Assembly: GCF_000285835.1 (NCBI RefSeq)
Contig: NZ_HE978603.1
Location: 1 to 64,000, forward strand
Direction: 5' to 3'
Source: Brevibacterium senegalense
GTDB taxonomy: Bacteria > Actinomycetota > Actinomycetes > Actinomycetales > Brevibacteriaceae
DNA: 64,000 nt
Positions within the stretch are counted from its first letter, which is position 1, and the number at the start of each line of letters is the position of its first letter. The translations under genes were made by a program, and so were the position numbers. Below, in pieces: positions 36,532 to 44,280 of this stretch. The notes beneath the pieces are model-generated. The model saw only the letters and a program-made list of their open reading frames with translations. It was not told the origin of the DNA and searched no databases.

Positions 36532-37437
36532 CGGGGCGATCCGCAGAGCTCTCCCGACAAGGTCCGGGGCGTCCGCCGGCAGCACCGTGATCCGGGGGTC
36601 GCGGCGGAACCACGTCTCCTGCCGCTTCGCGAACTGCCGCGTGCGGACGATCGTGCGCTCGATCGCCTGCGCGCGCGTGAGCGATCCGTCCAGGTGGTCC
36701 ATGATCTCCGCGTACCCGATCGCCTGCCCCGCGGTGGAGTCGCGCACCAGCCCGCGGGCCGCGAGACCTTCGACCTCCTCGACCCAGCCGTCCTCCCACA
36801 TGCGGTGGACGCGCCGCGCGATCCGGTCATGCAGCAGCGCGCGGTCCAGGACGAGGCCGATCTGCACGGTGGGGCGGACGGACGTGTAGTCGGGCAGGAA
36901 CGCGGTGAAGGGCTCCCCCGTGATCTCGATGACCTCCAGGGCGCGGACGACCCGACGCGCGTCGCCGGGTGCGATCGTGGCCGCGGCGTCCGGATCCCGC
37001 TGGGCGAGGCGCGCGTGCAGGGCGCCGGAACCCGCGCTCCGGGCCTCGGCCTCCAGCCGCGCCCGCACGTGAGGGTCCGTGCCCGGGAAGCGCAGGTCGT
37101 CGGTGACGGCCCGGACGTAGAGGCCTGATCCGCCCACCAGCACCGGCTGCGCCCCTCGCGCATCGATCTGTGCGATCGCGGTGCGGGCGCGGGTCTGGAA
37201 GTCCACGACGGTCGAGGTCTCGTCGACGTCCAGGACGTCGATGAGGTGGTGCGGGATCCCGCCGCGCTGATCTGCCGGCAGCTTGGCCGTGCCGATGTCC
37301 ATGCCCCGGTACAGCTGCAGGGCGTCGCCGTTGACGATCTCGCCGCCGTTCGCCTGCGCCAGCGCGATGCCCAGGTCGGACTTGCCCGTCGCGGTCGCGC
37401 CCACCACGGTCACGAGGGGGCGGGTCGACGCCGTCAT
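36529..37437 (-). CDS. miaA: tRNA dimethylallyltransferase
   Basis: Adds a dimethylallyl group to A37 of tRNAs reading U-starting codons; 302 residues. The P-loop VVGATATGKSDL is near residue 12, and DALQLYRGMDIGTAK and QAIGYAE are family blocks. MiaB, encoded 0.7 kb upstream, acts next on the same base. ATG at 37437 overlaps the preceding gene's stop as ATGA. Confidence 0.95.
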   Translation of the reverse strand: MTASTRPLVTVVGATATGKSDLGIALAQANGGEIVNGDALQLYRGMDIGTAKLPADQRGGIPHHLIDVLDVDETSTVVDFQTRARTAIAQIDARGAQPVLVGGSGLYVRAVTDDLRFPGTDPHVRARLEAEARSAGSGALHARLAQRDPDAAATIAPGDARRVVRALEVIEITGEPFTAFLPDYTSVRPTVQIGLVLDRALLHDRIARRVHRMWEDGWVEEVEGLAARGLVRDSTAGQAIGYAEIMDHLDGSLTRAQAIERTIVRTRQFAKRQETWFRRDPRITVLPADAPDLVGRALRIAP

Positions 37438-38135
37438 CCCGCGTCCGTCCGCAGGACGACGACGGAGTACCGGACGTGGTGGAGGTCCTCCTGCGCCACG
37501 ACGGTCCCCGTGAGTCCCGCGAGGTCTGCGAGCACCAGCGGGCCCGGATCCGCTGCGAACCTGTGGGCCTCGTCGGCCAGCGCGGCGATCGTCGCCGTGT
37601 CGACCGGACCGCGCAGCGCCCGCAGGAGTCGGTCGTCGAAGCCGTCCGCGCCGGTGCGCGGCGCCAGCGGTGCGTCCGGGTGCGCCGCGGCGGAGAAGTC
37701 GACCGGGAGCAGCAGAGGCGCGTCCGCCGCCGGACAGTCCGCGGAACCCGCGTGGAGGTGCACCCGGACGCCCGACTGCGCGGCCAGCAGAGCCGCGACG
37801 ACGGTGCCGTGACCCGCCTGCCCGGCCCGTGCGGCCTCGGCGTCGCCCAGTCCGTCGACGAGACGGGCGAGGCCGGGACCCTCCCGCAGCGCGTCCGGAT
37901 CCACCCGCCCGCACGAGCCGGTGTTCCGCACGCGGGCACCGCGGGCGACGCCGAGGCCGCCCAGACTCACTGCCGGCGGCACCACGGGCACGGGCAGCAC
38001 CCAGTCCGGCGACGTCCGCAGGAGCGCGCCGACGTGCGCGCGCAGGACCGCCATCCGTCCCGGTTCCCGAGGATCGACACCGGGCAGCAGCAGGGGGGTG
38101 CCGGGGACGACGAGGCCCGCGGGTCCGTCCGCCAT
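37434..38135 (-). CDS. Extradiol-dioxygenase-like (class III LigB-type) protein
   Basis: A 233-residue protein regularly found between miaB and miaA in actinobacteria, annotated as class III extradiol dioxygenase subunit B-like. The start is ATG at 38135, seven bases past the miaB stop. Landmarks are the N-terminal LVVPGTPLLLPGVDP and later GHGTVVAALLAAQSG and LLLPVDFSAAAHPDAPLAP. Metal-ligand histidines of true dioxygenases are hard to match, so enzymatic activity is doubtful. Its fixed place in the tRNA-modification group suggests a related but unknown role. Confidence 0.78.
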   Translation of the reverse strand: MADGPAGLVVPGTPLLLPGVDPREPGRMAVLRAHVGALLRTSPDWVLPVPVVPPAVSLGGLGVARGARVRNTGSCGRVDPDALREGPGLARLVDGLGDAEAARAGQAGHGTVVAALLAAQSGVRVHLHAGSADCPAADAPLLLPVDFSAAAHPDAPLAPRTGADGFDDRLLRALRGPVDTATIAALADEAHRFAADPGPLVLADLAGLTGTVVAQEDLHHVRYSVVVLRTDAG

Positions 38136-38142
38136 CCCGGGC

Positions 38143-39648
38143 TCAGGCCTCCAGGCCGGGGCGCAGCGCGGGCATGCCCAACGAGGTGGCGGCGCCTGCG
38201 GAGGCACCCGGTGCCGGGGTGCCGCACGACTCCGCCTGTGCCCGGTCGTGGGCGTCGCCGGCGCGGGTCGCGCGGGTCGTGAAGCCGGAGTCGCTCAGCA
38301 GGAAGTACGGCTTCGCGTCGTCGATCGAGACGGTGACGACGTCGCCGGGACGCGGAGCGTCCGTCCGGTCGCCCATCCCCACGTGCACGAGCCGGTTGTC
38401 CTCCGCGCGACCGGAGAAGCGGCCGTGCTGGTCGTCCGGGGCGGTGTTGACGAGGACCCGCTGCTCCGTGCCGATGAGGGCGCGGTTCTCCTCGTGGCCG
38501 ATCCGGTCCTGCAGCGCGGTGAGGCGCTCGAAGCGCTCCTGCACGAGCTCCTTGGGCACCTGGTCCGGCATGGTCGCGGCCGGAGTCCCCGGTCGGATCG
38601 AGTACTGGAACGTGAACGCCTGCGAGAACCGCGACGCCTCCACGACGTCGAGGGTCGCCCGGAAGTCGTCCTCCGTCTCCCCCGGGAAGCCGACGATGAT
38701 GTCCGTCGTGATGGCCGCGTGCGGGATCCGGTCGCGCACCCGGTCGAGGATCGAGAGGAAGCGGGTGGAGCGGTAGGAGCGGCGCATCGCCTTGAGGATC
38801 GCGTCCGACCCGGATTGCAGGGGCATGTGCAGCTGCGGCATGACGGTGGGGGTCTCCGCCATCGCGTCGATGACGTCGTCGGAGAACGCGGCCGGGTGCG
38901 GGCTGGTGAAGCGGACCCGCTCGATGCCGTCGACCCGACCGACGGCGCGCAGGAGGGACGCGAAGGCACCGCGGTCGCGGAACTCCGCACCGTAGGAGTT
39001 GACGTTCTGACCCAGTAGGGTCACCTCGATGACGCCCTCCGCGGCCAGAGCCTCGACCTCCGCGAGGATGTCGCCGGGACGCCGGTCCTTCTCCTTGCCG
39101 CGCAGCGACGGGACGATGCAGAACGTGCACGTGTTGTTGCAGCCCACGCTGATGGAGACCCAGGCGGAATGCGTCGACTCGCGGCGGGTGGGCAGCGTCG
39201 AGGGGAAGACGTCCAGGGATTCGAGGATCTCGACCTGGGCCTCCGCGTTGTGGCGGGCCCGCTCGAGGAGGACCGGCAGCGCCCCCATGTTGTGCGTGCC
39301 GAAGACGACGTCGACCCACGGTGCGCGGCGCACGATCGTGTCGCGGTCCTTCTGCGCCATGCAGCCGCCCACCGCGATCTGCATGCCGGGACGCTGCTCC
39401 TTGACGCGCGCCAGCCGGCCCAGGTTGCCGTAGAGGCGGTTGTCCGCGTTCTCCCGGACCGCGCACGTGTTGAAGACCACGATGTCCGCCTGTTCACCAT
39501 CCGGGGCGGGCTGATAGCCCGCGGTGTCGAGGAGTCCGGAGATCCGCTCCGAATCGTGCACGTTCATCTGGCAGCCGTACGTCGTGACGGAGTACGTCTG
39601 CGGCACGGCGGCCGGTGCTTGCGGGGAGACGAGGGTGTTCTGTGTCAT
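38143..39648 (-). CDS. miaB: tRNA-2-methylthio-N6-dimethylallyladenosine synthase
   Basis: A radical-SAM methylthiotransferase of 501 residues that adds CH3S to i6A37. The N-terminal MTTase domain has cysteines in [19 protein letters not shown] and VGGCMAQ. The radical SAM cluster is CNNTCTFC near residue 170, and a TRAM domain follows near 395. About 60 C-terminal residues (after FLLSDSG) are Ala/Gly-rich and extra. ATG at 39648 with a TAGGAT box nine bases upstream, so the leader is only one to three bases. Confidence 0.96.
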   Translation of the reverse strand: MTQNTLVSPQAPAAVPQTYSVTTYGCQMNVHDSERISGLLDTAGYQPAPDGEQADIVVFNTCAVRENADNRLYGNLGRLARVKEQRPGMQIAVGGCMAQKDRDTIVRRAPWVDVVFGTHNMGALPVLLERARHNAEAQVEILESLDVFPSTLPTRRESTHSAWVSISVGCNNTCTFCIVPSLRGKEKDRRPGDILAEVEALAAEGVIEVTLLGQNVNSYGAEFRDRGAFASLLRAVGRVDGIERVRFTSPHPAAFSDDVIDAMAETPTVMPQLHMPLQSGSDAILKAMRRSYRSTRFLSILDRVRDRIPHAAITTDIIVGFPGETEDDFRATLDVVEASRFSQAFTFQYSIRPGTPAATMPDQVPKELVQERFERLTALQDRIGHEENRALIGTEQRVLVNTAPDDQHGRFSGRAEDNRLVHVGMGDRTDAPRPGDVVTVSIDDAKPYFLLSDSGFTTRATRAGDAHDRAQAESCGTPAPGASAGAATSLGMPALRPGLEA

Positions 39649-39657
39649 GGCACCGCC

Positions 39658-39663
39658 ATCCTA
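39658..39663 (-). promoter_or_regulatory. miaB -10 box
   Basis: TAGGAT on the minus strand, nine bases before the miaB ATG; the predicted leader is nearly absent. Confidence 0.5.
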
Positions 39664-39700
39664 TCCGCGGCGAACTCCGCCGGGCTCGTCAGGATGCCGG

Positions 39701-40267
39701 TCAGCCGCCCACCGCACGACGTGCCGAGTCGTCCGCCCACCCCGCTGCGTGCAGGATCGCCAGTGCCACTGATCGCGCCTCGTCGTGGTCGACCGGGCCG
39801 CGGACCCCGCTGAGGGTCACGGACAGTGCCGCGGGCCCGCACAGCTTCACGAACCGCAGGACGGCACCGCCCGCGTAGGCGGTGCCCGCGTCGACGAAGA
39901 CGGAGTAGGCGACGTTCCAGCCGGGCGCCTCCATCTCCACCACCCGGACGCCGGGGTGATCGTACTCCTCGCGGATCGAGTCGAGGCCGGCCTCCGAGGG
40001 GCCGTTCTCGACCGCGAGGGCGGAGACGACGATCATCTCCGCCCTGCCGGAGAGCTGACGGGGCGCACCGTCACGGGCGGGCACGGAGAAGACCGCGACG
40101 GCACCGCTGCCGTCGGAGTAGGTGCGCACCGGACTCACCTGCATCTCCGAGCGGGCGACACCGAAGTGGGCGCTCACGCGGGAGTCCAGGAGGCCGGTGA
40201 GAGCGCGCGGGAGGAGCGCGTCGTCGCGCGACTCCCAGGGGCGGCCGCGAGTCGGTTCCACAGACAT
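39701..40267 (-). CDS. Hypothetical protein upstream of miaB
   Basis: A 188-residue soluble protein that I do not recognise. It is predicted mixed alpha/beta, with no signal peptide or membrane segment, and includes SPVRTYSDGSGAVAVFSVPARDG and a C-terminal helix-rich part (DEARSVALAILHAAGW). Codon use matches neighbouring genes, so it is real. The start is ATG at 40267 with AGGAG five bases upstream; an in-frame GTG is six bases earlier. A TAGACT box at 40329-40334 gives a ~55-base leader. It is separate from recX upstream and has its own promoter before miaB's. Confidence 0.8.
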   Translation of the reverse strand: MSVEPTRGRPWESRDDALLPRALTGLLDSRVSAHFGVARSEMQVSPVRTYSDGSGAVAVFSVPARDGAPRQLSGRAEMIVVSALAVENGPSEAGLDSIREEYDHPGVRVVEMEAPGWNVAYSVFVDAGTAYAGGAVLRFVKLCGPAALSVTLSGVRGPVDHDEARSVALAILHAAGWADDSARRAVGG

Positions 40268-40452
40268 CGCCACTCCTGTCGTCGTTCGGGTACGACCGCG
40301 ACGACTCGTGTCTGCCGCGATGCAGTCGAGTCTAGGGCCCCGCAGGGCCGCACGGAGATGGTCCGCGCGGCGTCCAAGATATCAAATCTGTCACGTTATG
40401 TGCGAACGACTCTCCACTGAGCGCGTCCTGCGGCCGCTCCGGGTGCGGCACG

Positions 40453-41061
40453 TCACGGTGCGTGGGTTCCGGGCTCCTCCTCCAGCGCCTGCCGTGCGGC
40501 GCGCTGGGCGATCGAACCGCCGAAGCCGCGCCGCCCCAGCACGCCCAGGATCCGACGCAGCCGCACCTCCGGCGCCAGGGATCGAGTGGACCGCGCCTTC
40601 TTCCGCGCAGCCTCGAGGGCGAAGGGGAGGTCGTCGCCCGCATCCGCCAGAGCGTCTGCGGCGTCCTCGTCCGCCACGCCCTTCTGGCGCAGTGACCGGC
40701 GGATGGCCCCCTGCGACGACCCGCGCCCCTGCCGCTGGGAGCGCACGAACGACTCCGCGAAGCGCTGGTCGTCCAGCAGCCGGGCGTCTGCGAGGCGGTC
40801 CAGCAGATCGTCGACCACCGGCTCCGGATGATCGCGGGCGATCAGCTTCGTCCGCAGCTCCGCACGGCTGTGGTCCCGCTGGGCCAGGATGGCGTAGGCG
40901 CGGTTCGCGGCGGCCGACAGCTCACTGCGGTCGTCATCGTCCCGCGGCGCGGATGTGGACGCGGGCGCAGTCCCGTCCCCCGGGAGACCCTCCCGAGGGA
41001 CGGCGTCGATCGCCCTCTGCAGGGAGTCGACCAGGGCGGCGCGGTCGTCGCGCTGCTCCAT
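40453..41061 (-). CDS. recX: Regulatory protein RecX
   Basis: A 202-residue RecA modulator made of three-helix RecX repeats. Recognisable parts are AILAQRDHSRAELRTKLIARDHP, the LLDDQRFAESFVRSQ block and IRRSLRQKGV. The N-terminal ~60 residues are low-complexity and acidic. ATG at 41061, four bases after the recA stop, with the ribosome site inside the recA 3' end. Co-transcription with recA keeps the inhibitor in step with its target. Confidence 0.93.
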   Translation of the reverse strand: MEQRDDRAALVDSLQRAIDAVPREGLPGDGTAPASTSAPRDDDDRSELSAAANRAYAILAQRDHSRAELRTKLIARDHPEPVVDDLLDRLADARLLDDQRFAESFVRSQRQGRGSSQGAIRRSLRQKGVADEDAADALADAGDDLPFALEAARKKARSTRSLAPEVRLRRILGVLGRRGFGGSIAQRAARQALEEEPGTHAP

Positions 41062-41065
41062 GGAC

Positions 41066-42169
41066 TCAGAGTTCCGCCGCAGCGGGCTCCTGCGGCAGCG
41101 TCGCGTCCGGGGCCGCGTCGTCATCCGTCGCAGCCTGCGACGGGTCCTCGAGGAGACCCAGCTTCTGCTTGATCTTCATCTCGATCTCGTCCGCCAGCGC
41201 CGGGTTGTCCTTGAGGAAGCTGCGGACGTTCTCCTTGCCCTGGCCCAGCTGGTCACCCTCGTAGGTGAACCACGACCCGGACTTCCGGACGATGCCGTTG
41301 TCCACGCCCATGTCGATGAGGCTACCCTCGCGGGAGATGCCCTGGCCGTAGATGATGTCGAACTCCGCCTGCTTGAACGGCGGGGCGACCTTGTTCTTCA
41401 CGACCTTGACGCGCGTGCGGTTGCCCACCGCGTCGCCGCCCTCCTTGAGGGTCTCGATCCGGCGCACGTCCAGTCGGACGGACGCGTAGAACTTGAGAGC
41501 CTTGCCGCCGGAGGTGGTCTCCGGGGAGCCGAAGAACACACCCACCTTCTCTCGCAGCTGGTTGATGAAGATCGCCGTCGTGTTCGACGCGGACAGGGCT
41601 CCGGCCAGCTTGCGCAGCGCCTGCGACATGAGGCGGGCCTGGAGACCCACGTGGGAGTCGCCCATCTCACCCTCGATCTCCGCCTTGGGCACGAGTGCCG
41701 CGACCGAGTCGACGACGACGATGTCGAGCGCGCCCGAGCGGATCAGCATGTCCGCGATCTCCAGTGCCTGCTCACCGGTGTCCGGCTGCGAGACGAGCAG
41801 CTGGTCCGTGTCCACGCCCAGCGCCTTCGCGTACACCGGGTCCAGCGCGTGCTCCGCGTCGATGAAGCCGGCGATGCCACCGTTGCGCTGCGCGTTGGCG
41901 ACCGCGTGGAGCGCGACGGTCGTCTTGCCGGACGATTCCGGACCGTAGATCTCCACGACGCGGCCGCGCGGCAGCCCTCCGATGCCCAGGGCGATGTCGA
42001 GGGCGACGGAGCCCGTGGGGATCGCCTCGATGGGTGCGCGGGTCTCATCGCCCAGGCGCATGATCGCGCCCTTACCGTACTGCCGGTCGATCTGTCCCAG
42101 CGCCGATTCGAGCGCCTTCGACTTGTCTGCGCCTGCCGCACGCGGTGTGCGGGTCGACTTCCCTGCCAT
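41066..42169 (-). CDS. recA: Recombinase RecA
   Basis: The strand-exchange ATPase and co-protease for LexA; 367 residues with no intein. Walker A is GPESSGKTT near residue 75, Walker [13 protein letters not shown], and loop L2 ([21 protein letters not shown]) is intact. The acidic, Ala/Pro-rich C-terminal tail is normal. ATG at 42169 follows GGAGGAGG. A LexA box at 42322-42337 and a TAGGCT box at 42309-42314 indicate SOS control through a ~130-base leader; a second box, TAGTGT, in the leader (near 42210) may be a nearer promoter. Confidence 0.98.
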   Translation of the reverse strand: MAGKSTRTPRAAGADKSKALESALGQIDRQYGKGAIMRLGDETRAPIEAIPTGSVALDIALGIGGLPRGRVVEIYGPESSGKTTVALHAVANAQRNGGIAGFIDAEHALDPVYAKALGVDTDQLLVSQPDTGEQALEIADMLIRSGALDIVVVDSVAALVPKAEIEGEMGDSHVGLQARLMSQALRKLAGALSASNTTAIFINQLREKVGVFFGSPETTSGGKALKFYASVRLDVRRIETLKEGGDAVGNRTRVKVVKNKVAPPFKQAEFDIIYGQGISREGSLIDMGVDNGIVRKSGSWFTYEGDQLGQGKENVRSFLKDNPALADEIEMKIKQKLGLLEDPSQAATDDDAAPDATLPQEPAAAEL

Positions 42170-42308
42170 GTCTCCTCCTCCAGCGGACCTGTGTGATCAC
42201 CTGTGCCCACACTAGGCACCGGCACGGACACACACGTCCGCGCTCCCCGTCGTGTGCATGAGCGGTGCGGTCGTCCCCATGCGGATCGACGCACCGTGAT
42301 CGTGGTCC

Positions 42309-42337
42309 AGCCTAGCGCAATGGGAACACGTGTTCGA
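42309..42337 (-). promoter_or_regulatory. recA SOS promoter
   Basis: TCGAACACGTGTTCCC (42322-42337) contains the perfect 12-bp palindrome GAACACGTGTTC and matches TCGAAC-N4-GTTCGA at 13-14 positions. TAGGCT (42309-42314) lies seven bases downstream as -10, so LexA would cover the -35/spacer region. Confidence 0.85.
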
Positions 42338-42373
42338 ACACGACGGCGGGCATGTCGCGCGCCGTCTCCCCCG

Positions 42374-42601
42374 CTACAGCGGCGTCGAGTGCGGCTTGTC
42401 GCGACCCAGGCGCCGCTCCGCGGGCACGCCCGCCGCCTCGCAGACGGCGTGCCACACCTCGCGCGGGCCCAGACCCGCCTCGAACGCCTGCGCCGGGGTG
42501 CGGGAGCCCAGGGAGCTGAGTGCCAGGTCCGTGTGGAGCGAGGCGGCCCGGGCGCTGCCGAACTCGTCCTCCATGAGCTCCCAGTACAGGGCGTGGCGCA
42601 C
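42374..42601 (-). CDS. DUF3046 domain-containing protein
   Basis: A 75-residue protein of the actinobacteria-specific DUF3046 family, function unknown. The family pattern is clear: an aromatic-rich start (HALYWELMEDEFG), LSSLGSRTPAQAFEAGL and PREVWHAVCEAAGVP. A GTG start at 42601 with GAGG upstream, nine bases after the clgR stop. It is always near recA in this phylum, possibly as part of the clgR transcript. Confidence 0.9.
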   Translation of the reverse strand: MRHALYWELMEDEFGSARAASLHTDLALSSLGSRTPAQAFEAGLGPREVWHAVCEAAGVPAERRLGRDKPHSTPL

Positions 42602-42610
42602 GGCGGGTCC

Positions 42611-42931
42611 TCAGATCCGGCCGGCCAGTGCGGGGCCGTCCGACAGCGAGTCCTGGTGCAGGAGTTCGACGGGGACGGTGTCCGGGATTGCGACGCCCTC
42701 GTCCAGGGCGAAGCGGTCGCTCACGTCGCGCAGCAGGCTCGAGACGGGCATCTCCAGTGCGCCGCAGATCGAGGCCAGGAGCTCCGAGGAGGCCTCCTTC
42801 TGACCGCGCTCGATCTCGCTGAGATACCCCAGCGACACGCGCGCGTCCGAGGACACCTCGCGCAACGTCCGGCCCTGACGACGGCGGGCGGTGCGCAGAG
42901 CATCACCGATCTCGATGCGCAGGAGAGTCAT
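42611..42931 (-). CDS. clgR: XRE-family transcriptional regulator ClgR
   Basis: A 106-residue helix-turn-helix regulator. The ClgR signature runs [20 protein letters not shown] followed by [13 protein letters not shown]. In actinobacteria ClgR activates clp protease and other stress genes and is itself degraded by ClpP. The short C-terminal tail fits a degron-type end. ATG at 42931 with AAAGGATCCGC upstream; upstream in-frame codons lack conservation. A perfect palindrome at 42956-42974 lies in its promoter or leader. Confidence 0.9.
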   Translation of the reverse strand: MTLLRIEIGDALRTARRRQGRTLREVSSDARVSLGYLSEIERGQKEASSELLASICGALEMPVSSLLRDVSDRFALDEGVAIPDTVPVELLHQDSLSDGPALAGRI

Positions 42932-42955
42932 GCGGATCCTTTCTTGCCGACGCCG

Positions 42956-42974
42956 GTCACCGCCGGGCGGTGAC
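42956..42974. promoter_or_regulatory. 19-bp palindromic operator candidate upstream of clgR
   Basis: GTCACCGCC-G-GGCGGTGAC: perfect 9-bp arms around one base, 25 bases upstream of the clgR ATG. A TATCAG hexamer lies a few bases farther upstream on the minus strand. A one-base centre fits a dimer-bound operator better than an RNA hairpin. Confidence 0.55.
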
Positions 42975-43104
42975 GACACTGATACCCGTCCAACCCCCGT
43001 CGGACCGATTCTGTTCCCGCCAGCCTACAGGCGCCCCCTGACACATTCCTGCGCGCCCGGTCCCCGCTCGCTCCGCCCGCTCCGGCACGGCGCGCGGGTC
43101 CCGG

Positions 43105-43626
43105 TCAGAGCACGGACAGGAGGAGGCGCAGGCCGGCGGTGACGGTCTCCCGCCTGATCGCGTCCCGGTCCCCGGCCAGCGCCAAACGCCGTACGACGGG
43201 GGAAGCACCCTCCCGGTCGAGCGCCAGATGGACCGTGCCCACCGGCTGCCCGTCCTGCGGGTCCGGTCCCGCCACGCCCGTGCAGGACAGTCCGATCGAC
43301 GCACCGCACGCCGTGCGCGCGCCGCGGGCCATCTGCATCGCGACGTCGCCGTCGACGGCGCCGCGGCTCTCCAGCAGGTCCGCGTCGACCCCGGCCAGTG
43401 CGCTCTTGAGGTCCGTCGCGTAGGTGATGAGGCCTCCCCGCAGCACCGCCGAGGCCCCGGGCACCGACGCGATCGTCGCCGCGACGAGGCCCGCTGTCAG
43501 GGATTCGCACGTCGCGACCGTGAACCCTGCGGACCGCAGTGCCGCGACGGCCTCGACCGCGAGCGGATCGGACCCCGCGGGCCTGTCCTCACCCGTGAGG
43601 ACGCCCGCCCCGCCGGCGCCGGTCAC
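43105..43626 (-). CDS. cinA: CinA family nicotinamide-nucleotide amidohydrolase
   Basis: A 173-residue single-domain PncC/CinA-C protein that deamidates NMN in the NAD recycling pathway. The family core is visible: ATCESLTAGLVAATIASVPGAS, the GGLITYATDLK block and LSCTGVAGPDPQDGQPVGTVH. The N-terminal molybdopterin-like domain of full CinA is absent. A GTG start at 43626 overlaps the pgsA stop (GTGA). The gene is followed by 173 bases with the clgR promoter. Confidence 0.93.
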   Translation of the reverse strand: MTGAGGAGVLTGEDRPAGSDPLAVEAVAALRSAGFTVATCESLTAGLVAATIASVPGASAVLRGGLITYATDLKSALAGVDADLLESRGAVDGDVAMQMARGARTACGASIGLSCTGVAGPDPQDGQPVGTVHLALDREGASPVVRRLALAGDRDAIRRETVTAGLRLLLSVL

Positions 43627-44237
43627 GCCGCCTTCGCCTCACGGACGAGGCGGTAGGACTTCACGCAGTAGTCGATGCCCGTCACGAGGGTCACGACGAT
43701 CGCCGCGGTGAGGATGATCCAGGCGACGACGGTCCAGCCGATCGCGACGGCGTGCGGCAGCCAGAGGAGGACCGGGACCCAGAGGAGCATCATCCCGATC
43801 GCGACGGTCTGGAGCACGGTCTTGAGCTTGCCGCCCTTCGACGCCGGTAGGACGACCCATCGGATGATGACGAAGCGCAGCACGGTGATGCCGAACTCGC
43901 GGATGAGGATGACGAGCGGCACCCACAGGGGCAGCGTGCCCACGATCCACAGTCCGATGAGGGCGGAGGCCATGAGCGCCTTGTCCGCGATGGGGTCCGC
44001 GATCTTGCCGAAGTCCGTGATGATGTCCCAGCGCCGGGCCAGCGTCCCATCGATCCAGTCCGTCACCATCGCGCCGGCGAAGACCGCGAAGGCCCACGTG
44101 CGCAGGACCGGGTCCCCACCGCCCTGCTGGAGCAGCAGGACGAGGAACACCGGCACCAGCAGGATCCTCAGCACCGTGAGGGCGTTGGGCAGGTTCCAGC
44201 TGCTGGGCGCCTGCGCACCCGTCGTCGACTCGTTCAC
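43623..44237 (-). CDS. pgsA: CDP-diacylglycerol-glycerol-3-phosphate 3-phosphatidyltransferase
   Basis: A CDP-alcohol phosphatidyltransferase of 204 residues with about five membrane helices, making phosphatidylglycerol phosphate. The motif D-G-x2-A-R-x8-G-x3-D-x3-D is present: DWIDGTLARRWDIITDFGKIADPIAD. Two GTG codons compete for the start (44243 and 44237). TAGGCT at 44245-44250 is seven bases from 44237, so I choose it as a leaderless start. The pgsA-cinA overlap couples the two. Confidence 0.93.
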   Translation of the reverse strand: MNESTTGAQAPSSWNLPNALTVLRILLVPVFLVLLLQQGGGDPVLRTWAFAVFAGAMVTDWIDGTLARRWDIITDFGKIADPIADKALMASALIGLWIVGTLPLWVPLVILIREFGITVLRFVIIRWVVLPASKGGKLKTVLQTVAIGMMLLWVPVLLWLPHAVAIGWTVVAWIILTAAIVVTLVTGIDYCVKSYRLVREAKAA

Positions 44238-44244
44238 GTCCACC

Positions 44245-44250
44245 AGCCTA
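44245..44250 (-). promoter_or_regulatory. pgsA -10 box (leaderless)
   Basis: TAGGCT, seven bases before GTG 44237, in the 43-base gap between ftsK and pgsA. Confidence 0.55.
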
Positions 44251-44280
44251 TCGGCACGGCCGCGACCGCGACCGGGCGCC

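Noticed and set aside
41066-42169. Intein in RecA, as known in some mycobacteria
   Set aside because: The protein is 367 residues and all core motifs are continuous.
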